From NCBI RefSeq assembly GCF_040049195.1, contig NZ_JBDZDL010000001.1: a stretch of DNA of 64,000 bases, one strand, 5' to 3'. Origin of the DNA: NCEH01 sp040049195 (lineage in GTDB: Bacteria; Pseudomonadota; Alphaproteobacteria; Rhizobiales; Xanthobacteraceae). The notes under the pieces are model-generated. The model was given only the letters and a program-made list of their open reading frames with translations. It searched no databases and was not told where the DNA came from. The position numbers and the translations under genes are program-made. Every line of letters begins with the position of its first letter. The first letter of the stretch is position 1. Shown piece by piece: positions 1 through 8,849 of this stretch.

Positions 1-1127
1 AAGCCAGCGGCACCCAGCGAAATGGCGCGCCATTCTCGGGCGTGAACTTCGCCAGCCAGGACTATCTGTCCTTGTCCGCCCACCCGCAGCTTATCGCAGC
101 AGCCTGCACGGCGGCGCGGGACATGGGGGTTCACAGCGCGGGATCGGCGGCTCTCATGGGCAACACGGCGCTTTCGGTCGAGCTGGAGAGACGGCTCGCC
201 ACCTTCACCGGCTATCAGCATTGCACGGTGTTTCCCATTGGCTGGGCGGCGGGCTATGGCGCGGTGAAGACGTTGCTGCGCAAGCACGATCATGTGGTCA
301 TCGACGCTCTGGCCCACGCCTGCCTGCAGGAAGCCGCCGCAGACGCCACCCCAAACGTGCACCGCGTCCCGCATCTTTCCAATGCGGCGGTGGAGCGGCG
401 ATTGGAGCGCATAAGGCGCGCTCATGGGGATGCGGGAATCCTCGTCGTCACCGAGACTTTGTTCTCGATGGACAGCGACGTGCCTGACATCGCGGCGCTA
501 CAGGCGATGTGCCGGCGCTTCGACGCCACCTTGCTGGTGGACTGCGCCCATGATTTGGGGGCGTTTGGCGCAACCGGGCGCGGAAATTTGGAAGCTCAAG
601 GCATGGTCGGCAAGGTCGATGTGCTGATGGGATCATTCTCCAAAACCTTCGCCTCTACCGGCGGTTTCGTGGCCTGCAACAACGCGGCCTTCAAGTTCGG
701 CCTGCGTGCCGCCTGCGGCCCGTCGACGTTCACCAATGCCATGACCCCACTCCAGGCGGCTGTCGTTCTGAAGGCTCTGGAGATCATTTCCGGACCGGAG
801 GGTGCGGAGCGACGCCAAAAGCTTATGAGCAATATTCTGAGGCTGCGAGGCTCCCTCGAGGCCTCGGGCTTCACGCTGCTGGGCGTGCCGAGCGCCATCG
901 TCCCCGCCGTCCTGGGCGACGGGCCTCTCTCGCGCCTGATGACGCGCACGGCGTTCGACCTCGGCGCCGTAGTGAACCTTGTCGAACATCCGGCCGTCGC
1001 TCGAAACGGCGCGCGATGGCGGCTTCAGGTCATGGCCGATCACAGCGATGCGGACATTGACCTGTTCTGCAGCATCGCCACCCAGGCGCGGTCGGATTCG
1101 GAGCACATGTTCCGAGGCGGTCTATGA
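1..1127 (+). CDS. Alpha-oxoamine synthase-like PLP enzyme (5' partial)
   Basis: The reading frame is open from the left edge, so the N-terminus lies outside the window. The visible part has the fold-type I PLP pattern of the alpha-oxoamine synthase family (8-amino-7-oxononanoate synthase, serine palmitoyltransferase, 2-amino-3-ketobutyrate CoA ligase). It begins with the family's NFASQDYLSL segment, has an aspartate/histidine stretch VDCAHDLGAFG, and has the PLP-lysine motif GSFSKTFASTGG with the lysine codon at 642. These enzymes condense an amino acid with an acyl-CoA and release CO2. The substrate cannot be told from the sequence and no biotin or sphingolipid genes are visible nearby. The stop codon TGA is at 1125-1127. 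I am confident of the family and not of the reaction. Confidence 0.8.
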   Translation, partial: ASGTQRNGAPFSGVNFASQDYLSLSAHPQLIAAACTAARDMGVHSAGSAALMGNTALSVELERRLATFTGYQHCTVFPIGWAAGYGAVKTLLRKHDHVVIDALAHACLQEAAADATPNVHRVPHLSNAAVERRLERIRRAHGDAGILVVTETLFSMDSDVPDIAALQAMCRRFDATLLVDCAHDLGAFGATGRGNLEAQGMVGKVDVLMGSFSKTFASTGGFVACNNAAFKFGLRAACGPSTFTNAMTPLQAAVVLKALEIISGPEGAERRQKLMSNILRLRGSLEASGFTLLGVPSAIVPAVLGDGPLSRLMTRTAFDLGAVVNLVEHPAVARNGARWRLQVMADHSDADIDLFCSIATQARSDSEHMFRGGL

Positions 1128-1270
1128 GCATGCTCCTCCTTCAACCGAGTCGCGGCCATACTTGCGAACAGGACATCTCGGCGGTGACCGGTTTCTTCAA
1201 CCTGTCCAACCGCATCGCCAGCGCCACCGACATGCGGCCGAACCCGGAATATCACGGGCAGGCGCGCTGA
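1124..1270 (+). pseudogene. Remnant of an AhpD-like peroxidase-related gene (C-terminal piece)
   Basis: A short frame of 48 codons overlaps the stop of the preceding gene. From about residue 18 it reads DISAVTGFFNLSNRIASATD followed by MRPNPEYHGQAR. That is very like the extreme C-terminus of carboxymuconolactone decarboxylase/AhpD-type peroxidase-related proteins, where a segment like AAFFNxSNRxAxxxxMRPNxEFY is typical. The catalytic CxxC part and everything N-terminal are absent, and the first 17 residues do not resemble the family. I read it as a decayed 3' end left by a deletion or recombination rather than a functional gene. The family call is from memory of the motif. Confidence 0.5.
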
Positions 1271-1342
1271 GCGGCGGGGTCCGCGCGGAGGCCGAACCGA
1301 AGTCTCCCGCACCAAAATCATCGCCTGAGGCCTGCCTTCGCG

Positions 1343-1362
1343 TTATATTTTCAGAAATATAA
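1343..1362. promoter_or_regulatory. AT-rich operator-like palindrome upstream of the 1377 gene
   Basis: A perfect 8-bp inverted repeat, TTATATTT-TCAG-AAATATAA, ends 14 bp before the ATG at 1377 and abuts its ribosome binding site (TTGGAAGG). In this very GC-rich DNA such an AT-only palindrome stands out and looks like the operator of a dimeric repressor. No regulator is adjacent to assign it to. Confidence 0.45.
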
Positions 1363-1376
1363 TTTGGAAGGCCGGC

Positions 1377-1937
1377 ATGCTGCCTCGTTTCCCATTCCAA
1401 TCCCGCCTCTCCGCACCGCCTGCCGCGCGCCGTCACGGTGCGGCCGCAGTGTTTCTCCTCGCGCTCGGCCTCGGCGCGCCGCCGGTTCGCGCGGCGGAAG
1501 GGCAGGGCTGTTCCGGCGGCGCCTGGCCTCTGGAGCAGGCGAAGTCGGCCCTCGATGCGGCGCACATACAGGTGGCGAACGGCGGCCAATTGCCGGCGGC
1601 AGAGAGCGCGTTCGTGGTCGAACTGGTGCCGCTGTCGCAGGCCAAGCTGCCCTATCCGCCCGCGCGCCTTCCGCCGGAGAAAGCGAATTTTGCCGGCTTC
1701 CTTCTTCTGCCGGCGCCCGCCGTTGCCGGGCGCATCGATGTGAGCCTGTCGGACGCGGGCTGGGTCGATCTTGTGCAGGACGGCAAGACCCTGCCGGCCG
1801 CCGCTTTCACCGGCGTGAAGGGGTGCCCCGGATTGCGCAAGAGCGTGCGCTTCGAGGTGACGCGGCGCCCGCTTGTGCTGCAGGTCAGCGGCGTTTCCGT
1901 GGACCGCCTGAAGGTGGTCGTCGCGCCGGTTCCCTGA
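1377..1937 (+). CDS. Small secreted protein of unknown function
   Basis: This encodes 186 residues with a basic start, a hydrophobic stretch (about residues 24-36, AAVFLLALGLG) and a likely signal peptidase site near PVRAAEG, so export to the periplasm is predicted. The mature part is rich in beta-prone segments (AGRIDVSLSDAGWVDLV) and has two cysteines that could form a disulfide. It resembles a small family of secreted alphaproteobacterial proteins that are sometimes mislabelled homogentisate 1,2-dioxygenase; I see no dioxygenase motif. GGAAGG sits 9 bp before the ATG and supports this start. It stands alone between a gene remnant and the liv-type operon. The function is unknown. Confidence 0.7.
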   Translation: MLPRFPFQSRLSAPPAARRHGAAAVFLLALGLGAPPVRAAEGQGCSGGAWPLEQAKSALDAAHIQVANGGQLPAAESAFVVELVPLSQAKLPYPPARLPPEKANFAGFLLLPAPAVAGRIDVSLSDAGWVDLVQDGKTLPAAAFTGVKGCPGLRKSVRFEVTRRPLVLQVSGVSVDRLKVVVAPVP

Positions 1938-2000
1938 CATGTCAGCACCCGCCCAGAGGCCGCTCCATCCTGCTCAGACTTTAGGCGCAAGCTGACCCTA

Positions 2001-2031
2001 TTGACGGCAGCCAAGTTTACCGTGCTAGGTT
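2001..2031 (+). promoter_or_regulatory. Possible sigma-70 promoter of the liv-type operon
   Basis: TTGACG at 2001-2006 is followed after 17-19 bp by a weak -10-like sequence around GCTAGGTT (2024-2031). It lies 100 bp before the first ABC gene, in the only noncoding stretch available for its promoter. The -35 match is good and the -10 match is poor. Confidence 0.35.
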
Positions 2032-2130
2032 GCGGCGCAAGATCAAAAGCATCACCAAAGATGCGGTCTCAGGGGGAGCCGGGCGGGCGCATCGCGCCCC
2101 GGGCCGAAACAAGCGAGGGCGCAAAGCACG

Positions 2131-2907
2131 ATGACGGACACTGTCTCAGACGTGCCCTACATCGTTGAAGCCGAAGGTCTTACGAAAGAGTTCAAGGGTT
2201 TCGCGGCGGTCAAGAACGTCAACCTGCGGATTCGGCGGCACACGATTCATGCCCTCATCGGGCCGAACGGTGCCGGTAAGACCACGTGCTTCAACCTGAT
2301 CACGAAATTCCTGGAGCCGACCCGTGGCGTCATCCGCCTGAACGGCAAGGAGATCACCCGGACCAAGCCGGCGGATGTGGCGCGCCTCGGCATGGTGCGC
2401 TCGTTCCAGATCTCCGCCACGTTCGGGCATCTGACGGTGCTGGAGAATGTGCGCGTCGCCCTGCAGCGCGCGCTCGGCACATCGTTCCATTTCTGGCGGT
2501 CCGAGCATTCGCTCGATGCGCTGAACGACCGCGCCATGCAATTGCTGGAAGAGGTGGATCTCACCTCCTACGCCAAGCATGAGGCGGTAGAGCTGCCCTA
2601 CGGCCGCAAACGGGCGCTGGAAATCGCCACCACACTCGCGCTCGAGCCGGAAATGCTGCTGCTCGACGAGCCGACTTCCGGCATGGGGCGTGAGGATATC
2701 GCCCGCACCGCCGACCTCATCAAGCGCGTGTCCGCCAACCGCACGGTGCTGATGGTGGAGCACAATCTTTCGGTGGTCGCCGATTTGTCGGACGCCATCA
2801 CCGTGCTGGCGCGGGGCGAGATCCTCACCGAGGGGCCGTATTCGGAAGTCTCCAAGAACCCGCAAGTGATCGAGGCATACATGGGAACGGGGCATGGCCA
2901 TGGGTGA
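2131..2907 (+). CDS. Branched-chain amino acid ABC transporter ATPase (LivG-like)
   Basis: This is a 258-residue ATP-binding subunit of a HAAT-family importer. The Walker A motif GPNGAGKT is at about residues 44-51, the ABC signature region reads LPYGRKRALE, and Walker B is LLLDEPTSGMG near residues 176-186. A switch histidine follows in MVEHNLSVV. The signature departs from the usual LSYGEQR pattern but keeps the family's position. The length fits LivG (about 255). It is the first gene of a five-gene operon and overlaps the next ATPase by 14 bp. The substrate is not proven by sequence; HAAT systems take branched-chain amino acids, amides, urea or aromatic acids. Confidence 0.92.
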   Translation: MTDTVSDVPYIVEAEGLTKEFKGFAAVKNVNLRIRRHTIHALIGPNGAGKTTCFNLITKFLEPTRGVIRLNGKEITRTKPADVARLGMVRSFQISATFGHLTVLENVRVALQRALGTSFHFWRSEHSLDALNDRAMQLLEEVDLTSYAKHEAVELPYGRKRALEIATTLALEPEMLLLDEPTSGMGREDIARTADLIKRVSANRTVLMVEHNLSVVADLSDAITVLARGEILTEGPYSEVSKNPQVIEAYMGTGHGHG

Positions 2908-3619
2908 GGCGGCCTCCGCCGCGCCGCTGCTCGCGGTGCGGGATCTGCACGGGCATTATGGCGAGAGCCATGTCCTCCACGGCATGAGCTTCGACATCCA
3001 CAAGGGCGAGGTGGTGACGCTTCTGGGCCGCAACGGCGCCGGCAAGACCACCACCATGCGCGCCATCATGGGCCTGCTGCGCAAGCGCGCCGGCTCGATC
3101 CGCTATGAGGGCAACGAGACCGTCAAGCTCGCGCCCAACCATATCGCGCGCCTCGGCATTGGCTATTGTCCCGAGGAACGGGGCATCTTTGCCAGCCTGA
3201 ACGTGCGCGAGAACCTGCTGCTTCCCCCCGTGGTGCTGCCTGGCGGCCTCTCCGTGGACGAGATCCACGACCTGTTCCCCCGCCTGGAGGAACGGCGCAA
3301 CAGCCAGGGCACCAAGCTCTCCGGCGGCGAGCAGCAGATGCTGGCGATCGCGCGCATTCTGCGCACGGGGGCCAAGCTGCTGCTGCTCGACGAGCCCACG
3401 GAAGGGCTGGCGCCGGTGATCGTGCAGCATATCGGCGACATCATCCGTGCGCTGAAGACCAGGGGCTTCACCGTGCTGCTCGTGGAGCAGAACTTCCACT
3501 TCGCCTCGACCGTCGCCGACCGCCATTATGTGGTGGAGCACGGCAAGGTGGTGGACATGGTCCCCAACGACAAGATCGCGGAAAACGCGGCGCGTCTCGA
3601 AGCCTTTCTCGGCGTCTGA
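2894..3619 (+). CDS. Branched-chain amino acid ABC transporter ATPase (LivF-like)
   Basis: This is the second ATP-binding subunit, 241 residues, close to the LivF length. Walker A GRNGAGKT lies at residues 45-52, the ABC signature is KLSGGEQQML, Walker B is LLLDEPTEGLAP, and the H-loop region is LLVEQNFHFA. It overlaps the LivG-like gene by 14 bp, suggesting translational coupling so that the two ATPases are made in equal amounts. The following binding-protein gene starts 53 bp downstream with its own strong ribosome binding site. Confidence 0.92.
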   Translation: MAMGEAASAAPLLAVRDLHGHYGESHVLHGMSFDIHKGEVVTLLGRNGAGKTTTMRAIMGLLRKRAGSIRYEGNETVKLAPNHIARLGIGYCPEERGIFASLNVRENLLLPPVVLPGGLSVDEIHDLFPRLEERRNSQGTKLSGGEQQMLAIARILRTGAKLLLLDEPTEGLAPVIVQHIGDIIRALKTRGFTVLLVEQNFHFASTVADRHYVVEHGKVVDMVPNDKIAENAARLEAFLGV

Positions 3620-3672
3620 AGCCGGGTTTTCGGAACAACGCAACCGGCTGCCTTGCCGGAGGAGGAAACAAG

Positions 3673-4881
3673 ATGCGTCTTGCAACCGTGTTCATGGCGG
3701 CCGCGAGCCTGTTCGCCGTCACCGCCGCCCAGGCCCAGACCACGCCGGTCAAGATCGGCGTGCTCACCGACATGTCGAGCCTGTATTCGGACCTTGCCGG
3801 CCCCGGCTCGGTGTGGGCGGCGAAGAAGGCGGTGGAAGATTTCGCCGCCACCAACAAGGATCTGAAGGTGGAGGTCGTCTCGGCCGACCACCAGAACAAG
3901 GCCGACGTCGGCACCTCCATCGCGCGCCAGTGGTATGACGTGGACGGCGTCGACATGATCGTCGATACGCCCAATTCCGGCGTCGCGCTGGCGGTGAGCC
4001 AAGTGACGAAGGAAAAGAACAAGGTGTTCGTGAATTCCGGCGCCGGCTCGTCCGACCTCACCGGCAAGGCCTGCACGCCCAACACCATTCACTGGACCTA
4101 CGACACCTGGTCGCTGGCCAATGTGACCGGCAAGGCCGTGACCAAGAACGGCGGCGATACCTGGTTCTTCCTCACCGCCGACTATGCCTTCGGCCAGGCG
4201 CTGGAGCGCGACACGTCCGAAGTCGTCAAGGCGAACGGCGGCAAGGTCGTCGGCTCGGTGCGCGTGCCGATCAACAATTCCGACTTCTCCTCCTTCCTTC
4301 TGCAGGCGCAGGGCTCCAAGGCCAAGGTCATCGGCCTCGCCAATGCCGGCGGCGACACCATCAACTCCATCAAGCAGGCGGCCGAATACGGCATCGTCGA
4401 CGGCGGCCAGAAGCTCGCCGGCCTGCTGGTGTTCATCTCCGACATCAATTCCCTCGGCCTCAAGACCGCGCAGGGCCTGACCCTGACGGAAGCCTGGTAT
4501 TGGGACATGACGGACGCCAACCGCGCGTTCGCCAAGGAGTTCGCCGCGGCGAACGGCGGCAAGTATCCCACCATGGTGCAGGCCGGCGTTTATTCCGGCG
4601 TGACCCACTATCTCAAGTCCGTGGCGGCGCTGAAGGCGGCCAAGGATGGGGCGGCTGTGGTCGCCGAGATGAAGAAGATGCCGACCGACGACAAGCTGTT
4701 CGGCAAGGGTGAAGTGCGCGCCGACGGCCGCCAGATCCACCCCATGTACCTGTTCGAGGTGAAGAAGCCCTCGGAATCCAAGTATCCCTACGACTATTAC
4801 ACCTTGAAGGCGACGATCCCCGCCAACGAGGCGTTCCGTCCGCTCGACCAGGGCGATTGCCCGCTGGTCAAGAAGACCTGA
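3673..4881 (+). CDS. Periplasmic substrate-binding protein of the liv-type ABC importer
   Basis: This is a 402-residue type I periplasmic binding protein (Peripla_BP_6, LivJ/LivK-like). The N-terminus MRLATVFMAAASLFAVTAAQ is a clear signal peptide, likely cleaved after AQA. The mature protein opens with PVKIGVLTDMSSLYSDLAGP, typical of the family. The ATG at 3673 was chosen because GGAGGAAAC precedes it at ideal spacing; the frame is also open further upstream but overlaps the ATPase gene. The long binding loop and the variant ADxxNKADVG resemble ABC binding proteins for amides or aromatic acids, so leucine itself is not certain. A stable hairpin follows the gene. Confidence 0.9.
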   Translation: MRLATVFMAAASLFAVTAAQAQTTPVKIGVLTDMSSLYSDLAGPGSVWAAKKAVEDFAATNKDLKVEVVSADHQNKADVGTSIARQWYDVDGVDMIVDTPNSGVALAVSQVTKEKNKVFVNSGAGSSDLTGKACTPNTIHWTYDTWSLANVTGKAVTKNGGDTWFFLTADYAFGQALERDTSEVVKANGGKVVGSVRVPINNSDFSSFLLQAQGSKAKVIGLANAGGDTINSIKQAAEYGIVDGGQKLAGLLVFISDINSLGLKTAQGLTLTEAWYWDMTDANRAFAKEFAAANGGKYPTMVQAGVYSGVTHYLKSVAALKAAKDGAAVVAEMKKMPTDDKLFGKGEVRADGRQIHPMYLFEVKKPSESKYPYDYYTLKATIPANEAFRPLDQGDCPLVKKT

Positions 4882-4889
4882 TGGCGCCC

Positions 4890-4914
4890 GCGGGCCGGCG
4901 TCACGCCGGCCCGC
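4890..4914 (+). terminator. Intra-operon hairpin after the binding-protein gene
   Basis: An 11-bp perfect GC stem with a 3-nt loop (GCGGGCCGGCG-TCA-CGCCGGCCCGC) lies 9 bp after the binding-protein stop. There is no T-run, so it more likely slows 3' decay or partly attenuates read-through. That would give more binding protein than permease, as is common in ABC operons. Confidence 0.5.
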
Positions 4915-4939
4915 TCTCTCCTGTTGCAGAGACCGATCC

Positions 4940-5821
4940 ATGTTCGAGCTAATCGGCATCGCCCCTCAGGCCTTGTTCGGCCAGTTGCTGCTGGGCCTGA
5001 TCAACGGCGCCTTCTATGCCATGCTGAGCCTCGGGCTCGCGGTGATCTTCGGCCTGTTGAACGTCATCAATTTCACCCATGGCGCCCAGTACATGATGGG
5101 GGCCTTCGGCGCCTGGATGCTGCTGAACTACGCGGGCATCCCGTTCTGGGGCGCGCTGGTGCTGTCGCCCATCGTGGTGGCGGTGATCGGCATGATCATC
5201 GAGCGGCTGCTGCTGCGCCGGCTCTATCATCTGGACCATCTCTACGGGCTGCTGCTGACCTTCGGTCTGGCGCTGATCCTGGAAGGGCTGTTCCGCCGCC
5301 AGTACGGCGCGTCCGGACTGCCGTATAACAATCCGCTGCCGGGCGGCACCAATCTCGGCTTCATGTTCCTGCCGAATTACCGGGCCTTCGTGGTGGTCGC
5401 CTCGCTGGTGGTGTGCATCGCCACCTGGTTCGTGATCGAGCGCACCAAGCTCGGCTCGTACCTGCGCGCGGCGACCGAGCGGCCGGATCTCGTCCAGGCG
5501 TTCGGCATCGACGTGCCGCGCATGATCACGCTGACCTACGGCTTCGGCGTCGGCCTTGCCGCGCTCGCCGGCGTGCTCGCGGCGCCCGCCTATCAGGTGA
5601 GCCCGACCATGGGCTCGAACCTCATCATCGTGGTGTTCGCGGTGGTGGTGATCGGCGGCATGGGATCGATCATGGGTGCCATCGTCACCGGCTTCGGCCT
5701 CGGCCTCGTGGAGGGCCTGACCAAGGTCTTCTATCCCGAGGCCTCGTCCACGGTGATTTTCGTCATTATGGCCCTCGTGCTTCTGGTGAAGCCCGCCGGC
5801 CTGTTCGGCACGGTGAAGTGA
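4940..5821 (+). CDS. Branched-chain amino acid ABC transporter permease (LivH-like)
   Basis: This is a 293-residue integral membrane protein with about eight hydrophobic segments. It has the family's N-terminal glycine-rich GLINGAFYAMLSLGLAVIFG and the central motif EGLFRRQYG. The C-terminal GGMGSIMGAIVTGFGLGLVEG contains the conserved loop that contacts the ATPase. Length and order match LivH. It begins 58 bp after the binding-protein gene and is followed 7 bp later by the second permease. Confidence 0.9.
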   Translation: MFELIGIAPQALFGQLLLGLINGAFYAMLSLGLAVIFGLLNVINFTHGAQYMMGAFGAWMLLNYAGIPFWGALVLSPIVVAVIGMIIERLLLRRLYHLDHLYGLLLTFGLALILEGLFRRQYGASGLPYNNPLPGGTNLGFMFLPNYRAFVVVASLVVCIATWFVIERTKLGSYLRAATERPDLVQAFGIDVPRMITLTYGFGVGLAALAGVLAAPAYQVSPTMGSNLIIVVFAVVVIGGMGSIMGAIVTGFGLGLVEGLTKVFYPEASSTVIFVIMALVLLVKPAGLFGTVK

Positions 5822-5828
5822 GGCCATC

Positions 5829-6821
5829 ATGACTTCCGCGTCCTCCCCCGCCGTCGCCCCCGCGCCTGCTTCCGCCAACGCCTTCAGCCCCACCCGCATT
5901 GCCATCGCGGTCGTGGTGCTGGGGCTGCTGGTGTTCGCGCCGTTCGCGGTCTATCCCGTGTTCCTCATGAAGGTGCTGTGCTTCTCGCTGTTCGCGTGCG
6001 CCTTCAACCTGATGCTGGGCTACACCGGCCTGCTGTCCTTCGGCCATGCCATGTTCTTCGGCGGGGCCGCCTACATCACCGCCTATCTGGTGAAGATCAA
6101 AGGCTTCCCGCCCGAGTTCGGCATCCTCGCGGGCACGGCGTTCGCCGCGTTCCTGGGGCTGCTCACCGGCCTGCTGGCGATCCGCCGCGTCGGCATCTAC
6201 TTCGCCATGGTAACGCTCGCGCTCTCGCAGATGTTCTTCTTCTTCTGTCTCCAGGCGCCGTTCACCGGCGGCGAGGACGGCCTTCAGGCGGTGCCGCGTT
6301 CGGCGATGTTCGGCTTCCTGGACATCTCCAAGGACATCAACCTCTATTATGTGGTGCTGGCGATCTTCCTGGTGGGCTTCGCCATCATCTACCGCACCAT
6401 TCACTCCCCGTTTGGACAGGTGCTGAAGGCGATCCGCGAGAACGAGCCGCGCGCGATTTCGCTGGGCTATCGGGTGAACCAGTACAAGACCCTCGCCTTC
6501 GTCCTGTCGGCGGCGCTGGCCGGGCTTGCCGGCTCGACCAAGGCGATCGTGTTCCAGCTCGCCTCGCTGACCGACGTCGCGTGGCCCATGTCCGGCGAGG
6601 TCATCCTGATGACCCTGGTGGGCGGCATGGGCACCGTGCTCGGCCCGGTGGTGGGTGCCACCATCATCGTCACCATGCAGAATTATCTCGCGAGCTTCGG
6701 CGAATGGGTGCTGGTCATCCAGGGCGTGATCTTCGTGGTGGTGGTCTCGCTGTTCCGCCGCGGCATCGTCGGCGAAGCGCTCGCGCTGATGCAATTGATG
6801 CGGGATCGCGCGTCGAAATAA
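5829..6821 (+). CDS. Branched-chain amino acid ABC transporter permease (LivM-like)
   Basis: This is a 330-residue membrane permease, the partner of the LivH-like subunit. An Ala/Pro-rich cytoplasmic N-terminus precedes multiple hydrophobic helices. The typical LMLGYTGLLSFGHAMFFGGA segment is at about residues 60-80, and the ATPase-contact motif LVGGMGTVLGPVVGA lies near residues 260-275. It is the last gene of the operon, and a canonical intrinsic terminator follows 26 bp after the stop. Confidence 0.9.
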   Translation: MTSASSPAVAPAPASANAFSPTRIAIAVVVLGLLVFAPFAVYPVFLMKVLCFSLFACAFNLMLGYTGLLSFGHAMFFGGAAYITAYLVKIKGFPPEFGILAGTAFAAFLGLLTGLLAIRRVGIYFAMVTLALSQMFFFFCLQAPFTGGEDGLQAVPRSAMFGFLDISKDINLYYVVLAIFLVGFAIIYRTIHSPFGQVLKAIRENEPRAISLGYRVNQYKTLAFVLSAALAGLAGSTKAIVFQLASLTDVAWPMSGEVILMTLVGGMGTVLGPVVGATIIVTMQNYLASFGEWVLVIQGVIFVVVVSLFRRGIVGEALALMQLMRDRASK

Positions 6822-6847
6822 ATGTGCGCGCCGAAACGTCACGCAAA

Positions 6848-6871
6848 GGGGCCCGCGAGGGCCCCTTTTTT
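6848..6871 (+). terminator. Rho-independent terminator of the liv-type operon
   Basis: The stem GGGGCCC-GCGA-GGGCCCC is 7 bp, extendable by AAA/TTT, with a GCGA tetraloop and a run of six T. It is 26 bp after the LivM stop. Confidence 0.92.
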
Positions 6872-7022
6872 CTTGGCGTGTTTTGCGCGATGCCGATGCG
6901 CGGCGGTCCCATTATGCCGCGGACATCGGCTCCGAGCCATGCGTCCTTTCGCATTGAAGCGAAAACATTTTTCCTTCATAGAAACAGCGCGAAAGGCATG
7001 GCGCCGAGGAAAGGGCATTGGA

Positions 7023-8804
7023 ATGAATGTGGCGAGCGAACGCAGTTTCCGCACGGCGCCCACCGAGGCGACGACCTTTTATGCGCGGATCTTCGGCCGG
7101 CGCGGCGTGGTCGCCTCGCACCATTATTTCTCCTCGGCCGCCGGCATCGATGCGCTGAAGGCGGGCGGAAACGCGATCGACGCGGCGGTCGCGGCGACCC
7201 TGGTGGAGGGCTTGCTCAATCCGAACATGCACACCATCGGCGGGGAATGCCCGATTCTCATCGCGCCCGCCGGATCGGGCGAAGTGATCTGCATCAACGG
7301 GAATATGGTGGCGCCGGCCCGCGCGACGCCCGAGGCGTTCCGCGCCCTCGGCCATGAGGTAGTGCCGGCCGAGGGCATTCTCGCCGCCGGTGTGCCGGGC
7401 GCCTTCGGCGCGCTCATCGTCGCCGCCCAGCGTTACGGCCGCCTCAGCTTCGCCGACCTTTCAGCGCGCGCGCTGGATCTCGCCCGCACCGGCTTTCCCG
7501 TCCATGCCGGGCTGATCCGCCAGCACAAGTTCGGCATCGCCGACAATCGCGAGAAATTCCTCGCCCAATGGCCCGGCAGCGCGGCGCTCTATCTGCGCGA
7601 CGGCGCCTTGCCCGCCGAGGGCTCGGCCATGACCAACCCTGCCTTCGCCGGCATGATCGACTATCTCGTCTCCGCCGAAACGGCGGCCGGCGGCACGCGC
7701 GAACAGGGCCTCCAGGCGGTGTTCGACGCCTTCTACAAGGGCGATGTGGCCGCGCAGATGGTGGCGTTCTCGGATGAAAAGGGCGGCCTGCTCACGCGCG
7801 CGGATTTTGCTGCTTTCGAGGTGCCGGTGGAGGCGCCGGTGTCCATCGATTACGCCGGCGCGCGGGTGCACAAGACCTCGGCCTGGACCCAGGGCCCGGC
7901 GCTGCTGCAGACCCTGTCCATCCTGAAATCCTTCGATCTGCCCGCGCTCGGCCACAACAGCGCGGACTATGTGCATCTGGTGGTGGAGGCGATGAAGCTC
8001 GCCTTCGCCGACCGCGAGCAATATTACGCCGATACCCGTCAGGTCTCCGTGCCGGTGGAGGCGCTGCTGTCGGATGCCTATGGCGCCCTGCGCGCCGGGC
8101 TTGTGGACATGCGCCACGCCAGCGCCGAGATGCGTCCCGGCGATCCGGTGGAGGATGTCGCCTTGCTGGCGGCGTCGCAGCGGCGCCCGCTCACCAATTG
8201 GGGCGCGGGGACGGTGCATGTGGACACCATGGATGAAGAGGGCAATGCCTGCGCCTTCACGCCGTCGGGGGCCTGGATCAAGTCGGCCGAAGTGATGCCC
8301 GCGCTGGGCTTCCCGCTCGGCAACCGGCTGTCGAATTTCCACATGGGCCCGTCCAACCATCCCAATGTGGTGGCGCCGGGCAAACGGCCGCGCACCACCA
8401 TCAGCCCCACGCTCGTCACGGTGGACGGCCGCCCCACCATCGCCTGCGGCAGCATGGGCGGCGACCAGCAGGACCAGTGGCAAGTGCAGTTTCTGCTCAA
8501 TCGGCTGGTGTTTGGCATGCCGGTACAGGCCGCGATCGAGGCGCCGAAATTCTCCAGCGAGCATTTCCCCGGCTTCTTCGCCCCGCACGATTTCTTCCCG
8601 AGCCGCCTGCGCATCGAGGCGCGGTTCGGGGACGCGGTGCTCGAAAGCCTCGCCGCGCGCGGGCATGAATTGTCCGTGGGCCCGGACTGGACCGAAGGCT
8701 TTCTGCTGGCCGCCGAGCGCCATGCCGACGGCATGCTGGAAGCCGGCTGCGATCCGCGCGGCAGCAAGTCCGAAGTGTTCCCGGCTTCTGCACAGGCGTG
8801 GTGA
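7023..8804 (+). CDS. Gamma-glutamyltransferase family protein
   Basis: This encodes 593 residues of an Ntn-hydrolase precursor of the gamma-glutamyltransferase/acylase family, which self-cleaves to expose an N-terminal threonine. The likely nucleophile is Thr397 in GAGTVHVDTMDEEGN, the position where the family has TTHxSVVD. The large-subunit side carries HHYFSSAAGIDALKAGGNAID and MHTIGGECP, and the C-terminal part has PRTTISPTLV. No signal peptide is evident, so a cytoplasmic location is likely, unlike classical periplasmic Ggt. The ATG at 7023 was preferred because homology begins soon after it. It lies behind a liv-type importer and converges on a dipeptide importer, so use of gamma-glutamyl compounds is a plausible inference. 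Confidence 0.85.
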   Translation: MNVASERSFRTAPTEATTFYARIFGRRGVVASHHYFSSAAGIDALKAGGNAIDAAVAATLVEGLLNPNMHTIGGECPILIAPAGSGEVICINGNMVAPARATPEAFRALGHEVVPAEGILAAGVPGAFGALIVAAQRYGRLSFADLSARALDLARTGFPVHAGLIRQHKFGIADNREKFLAQWPGSAALYLRDGALPAEGSAMTNPAFAGMIDYLVSAETAAGGTREQGLQAVFDAFYKGDVAAQMVAFSDEKGGLLTRADFAAFEVPVEAPVSIDYAGARVHKTSAWTQGPALLQTLSILKSFDLPALGHNSADYVHLVVEAMKLAFADREQYYADTRQVSVPVEALLSDAYGALRAGLVDMRHASAEMRPGDPVEDVALLAASQRRPLTNWGAGTVHVDTMDEEGNACAFTPSGAWIKSAEVMPALGFPLGNRLSNFHMGPSNHPNVVAPGKRPRTTISPTLVTVDGRPTIACGSMGGDQQDQWQVQFLLNRLVFGMPVQAAIEAPKFSSEHFPGFFAPHDFFPSRLRIEARFGDAVLESLAARGHELSVGPDWTEGFLLAAERHADGMLEAGCDPRGSKSEVFPASAQAW

Positions 8805-8849
8805 GGGCGCGGGCCTTCCGAGGCCGGCCCTTCCCCGCTTTGCGCGTGC

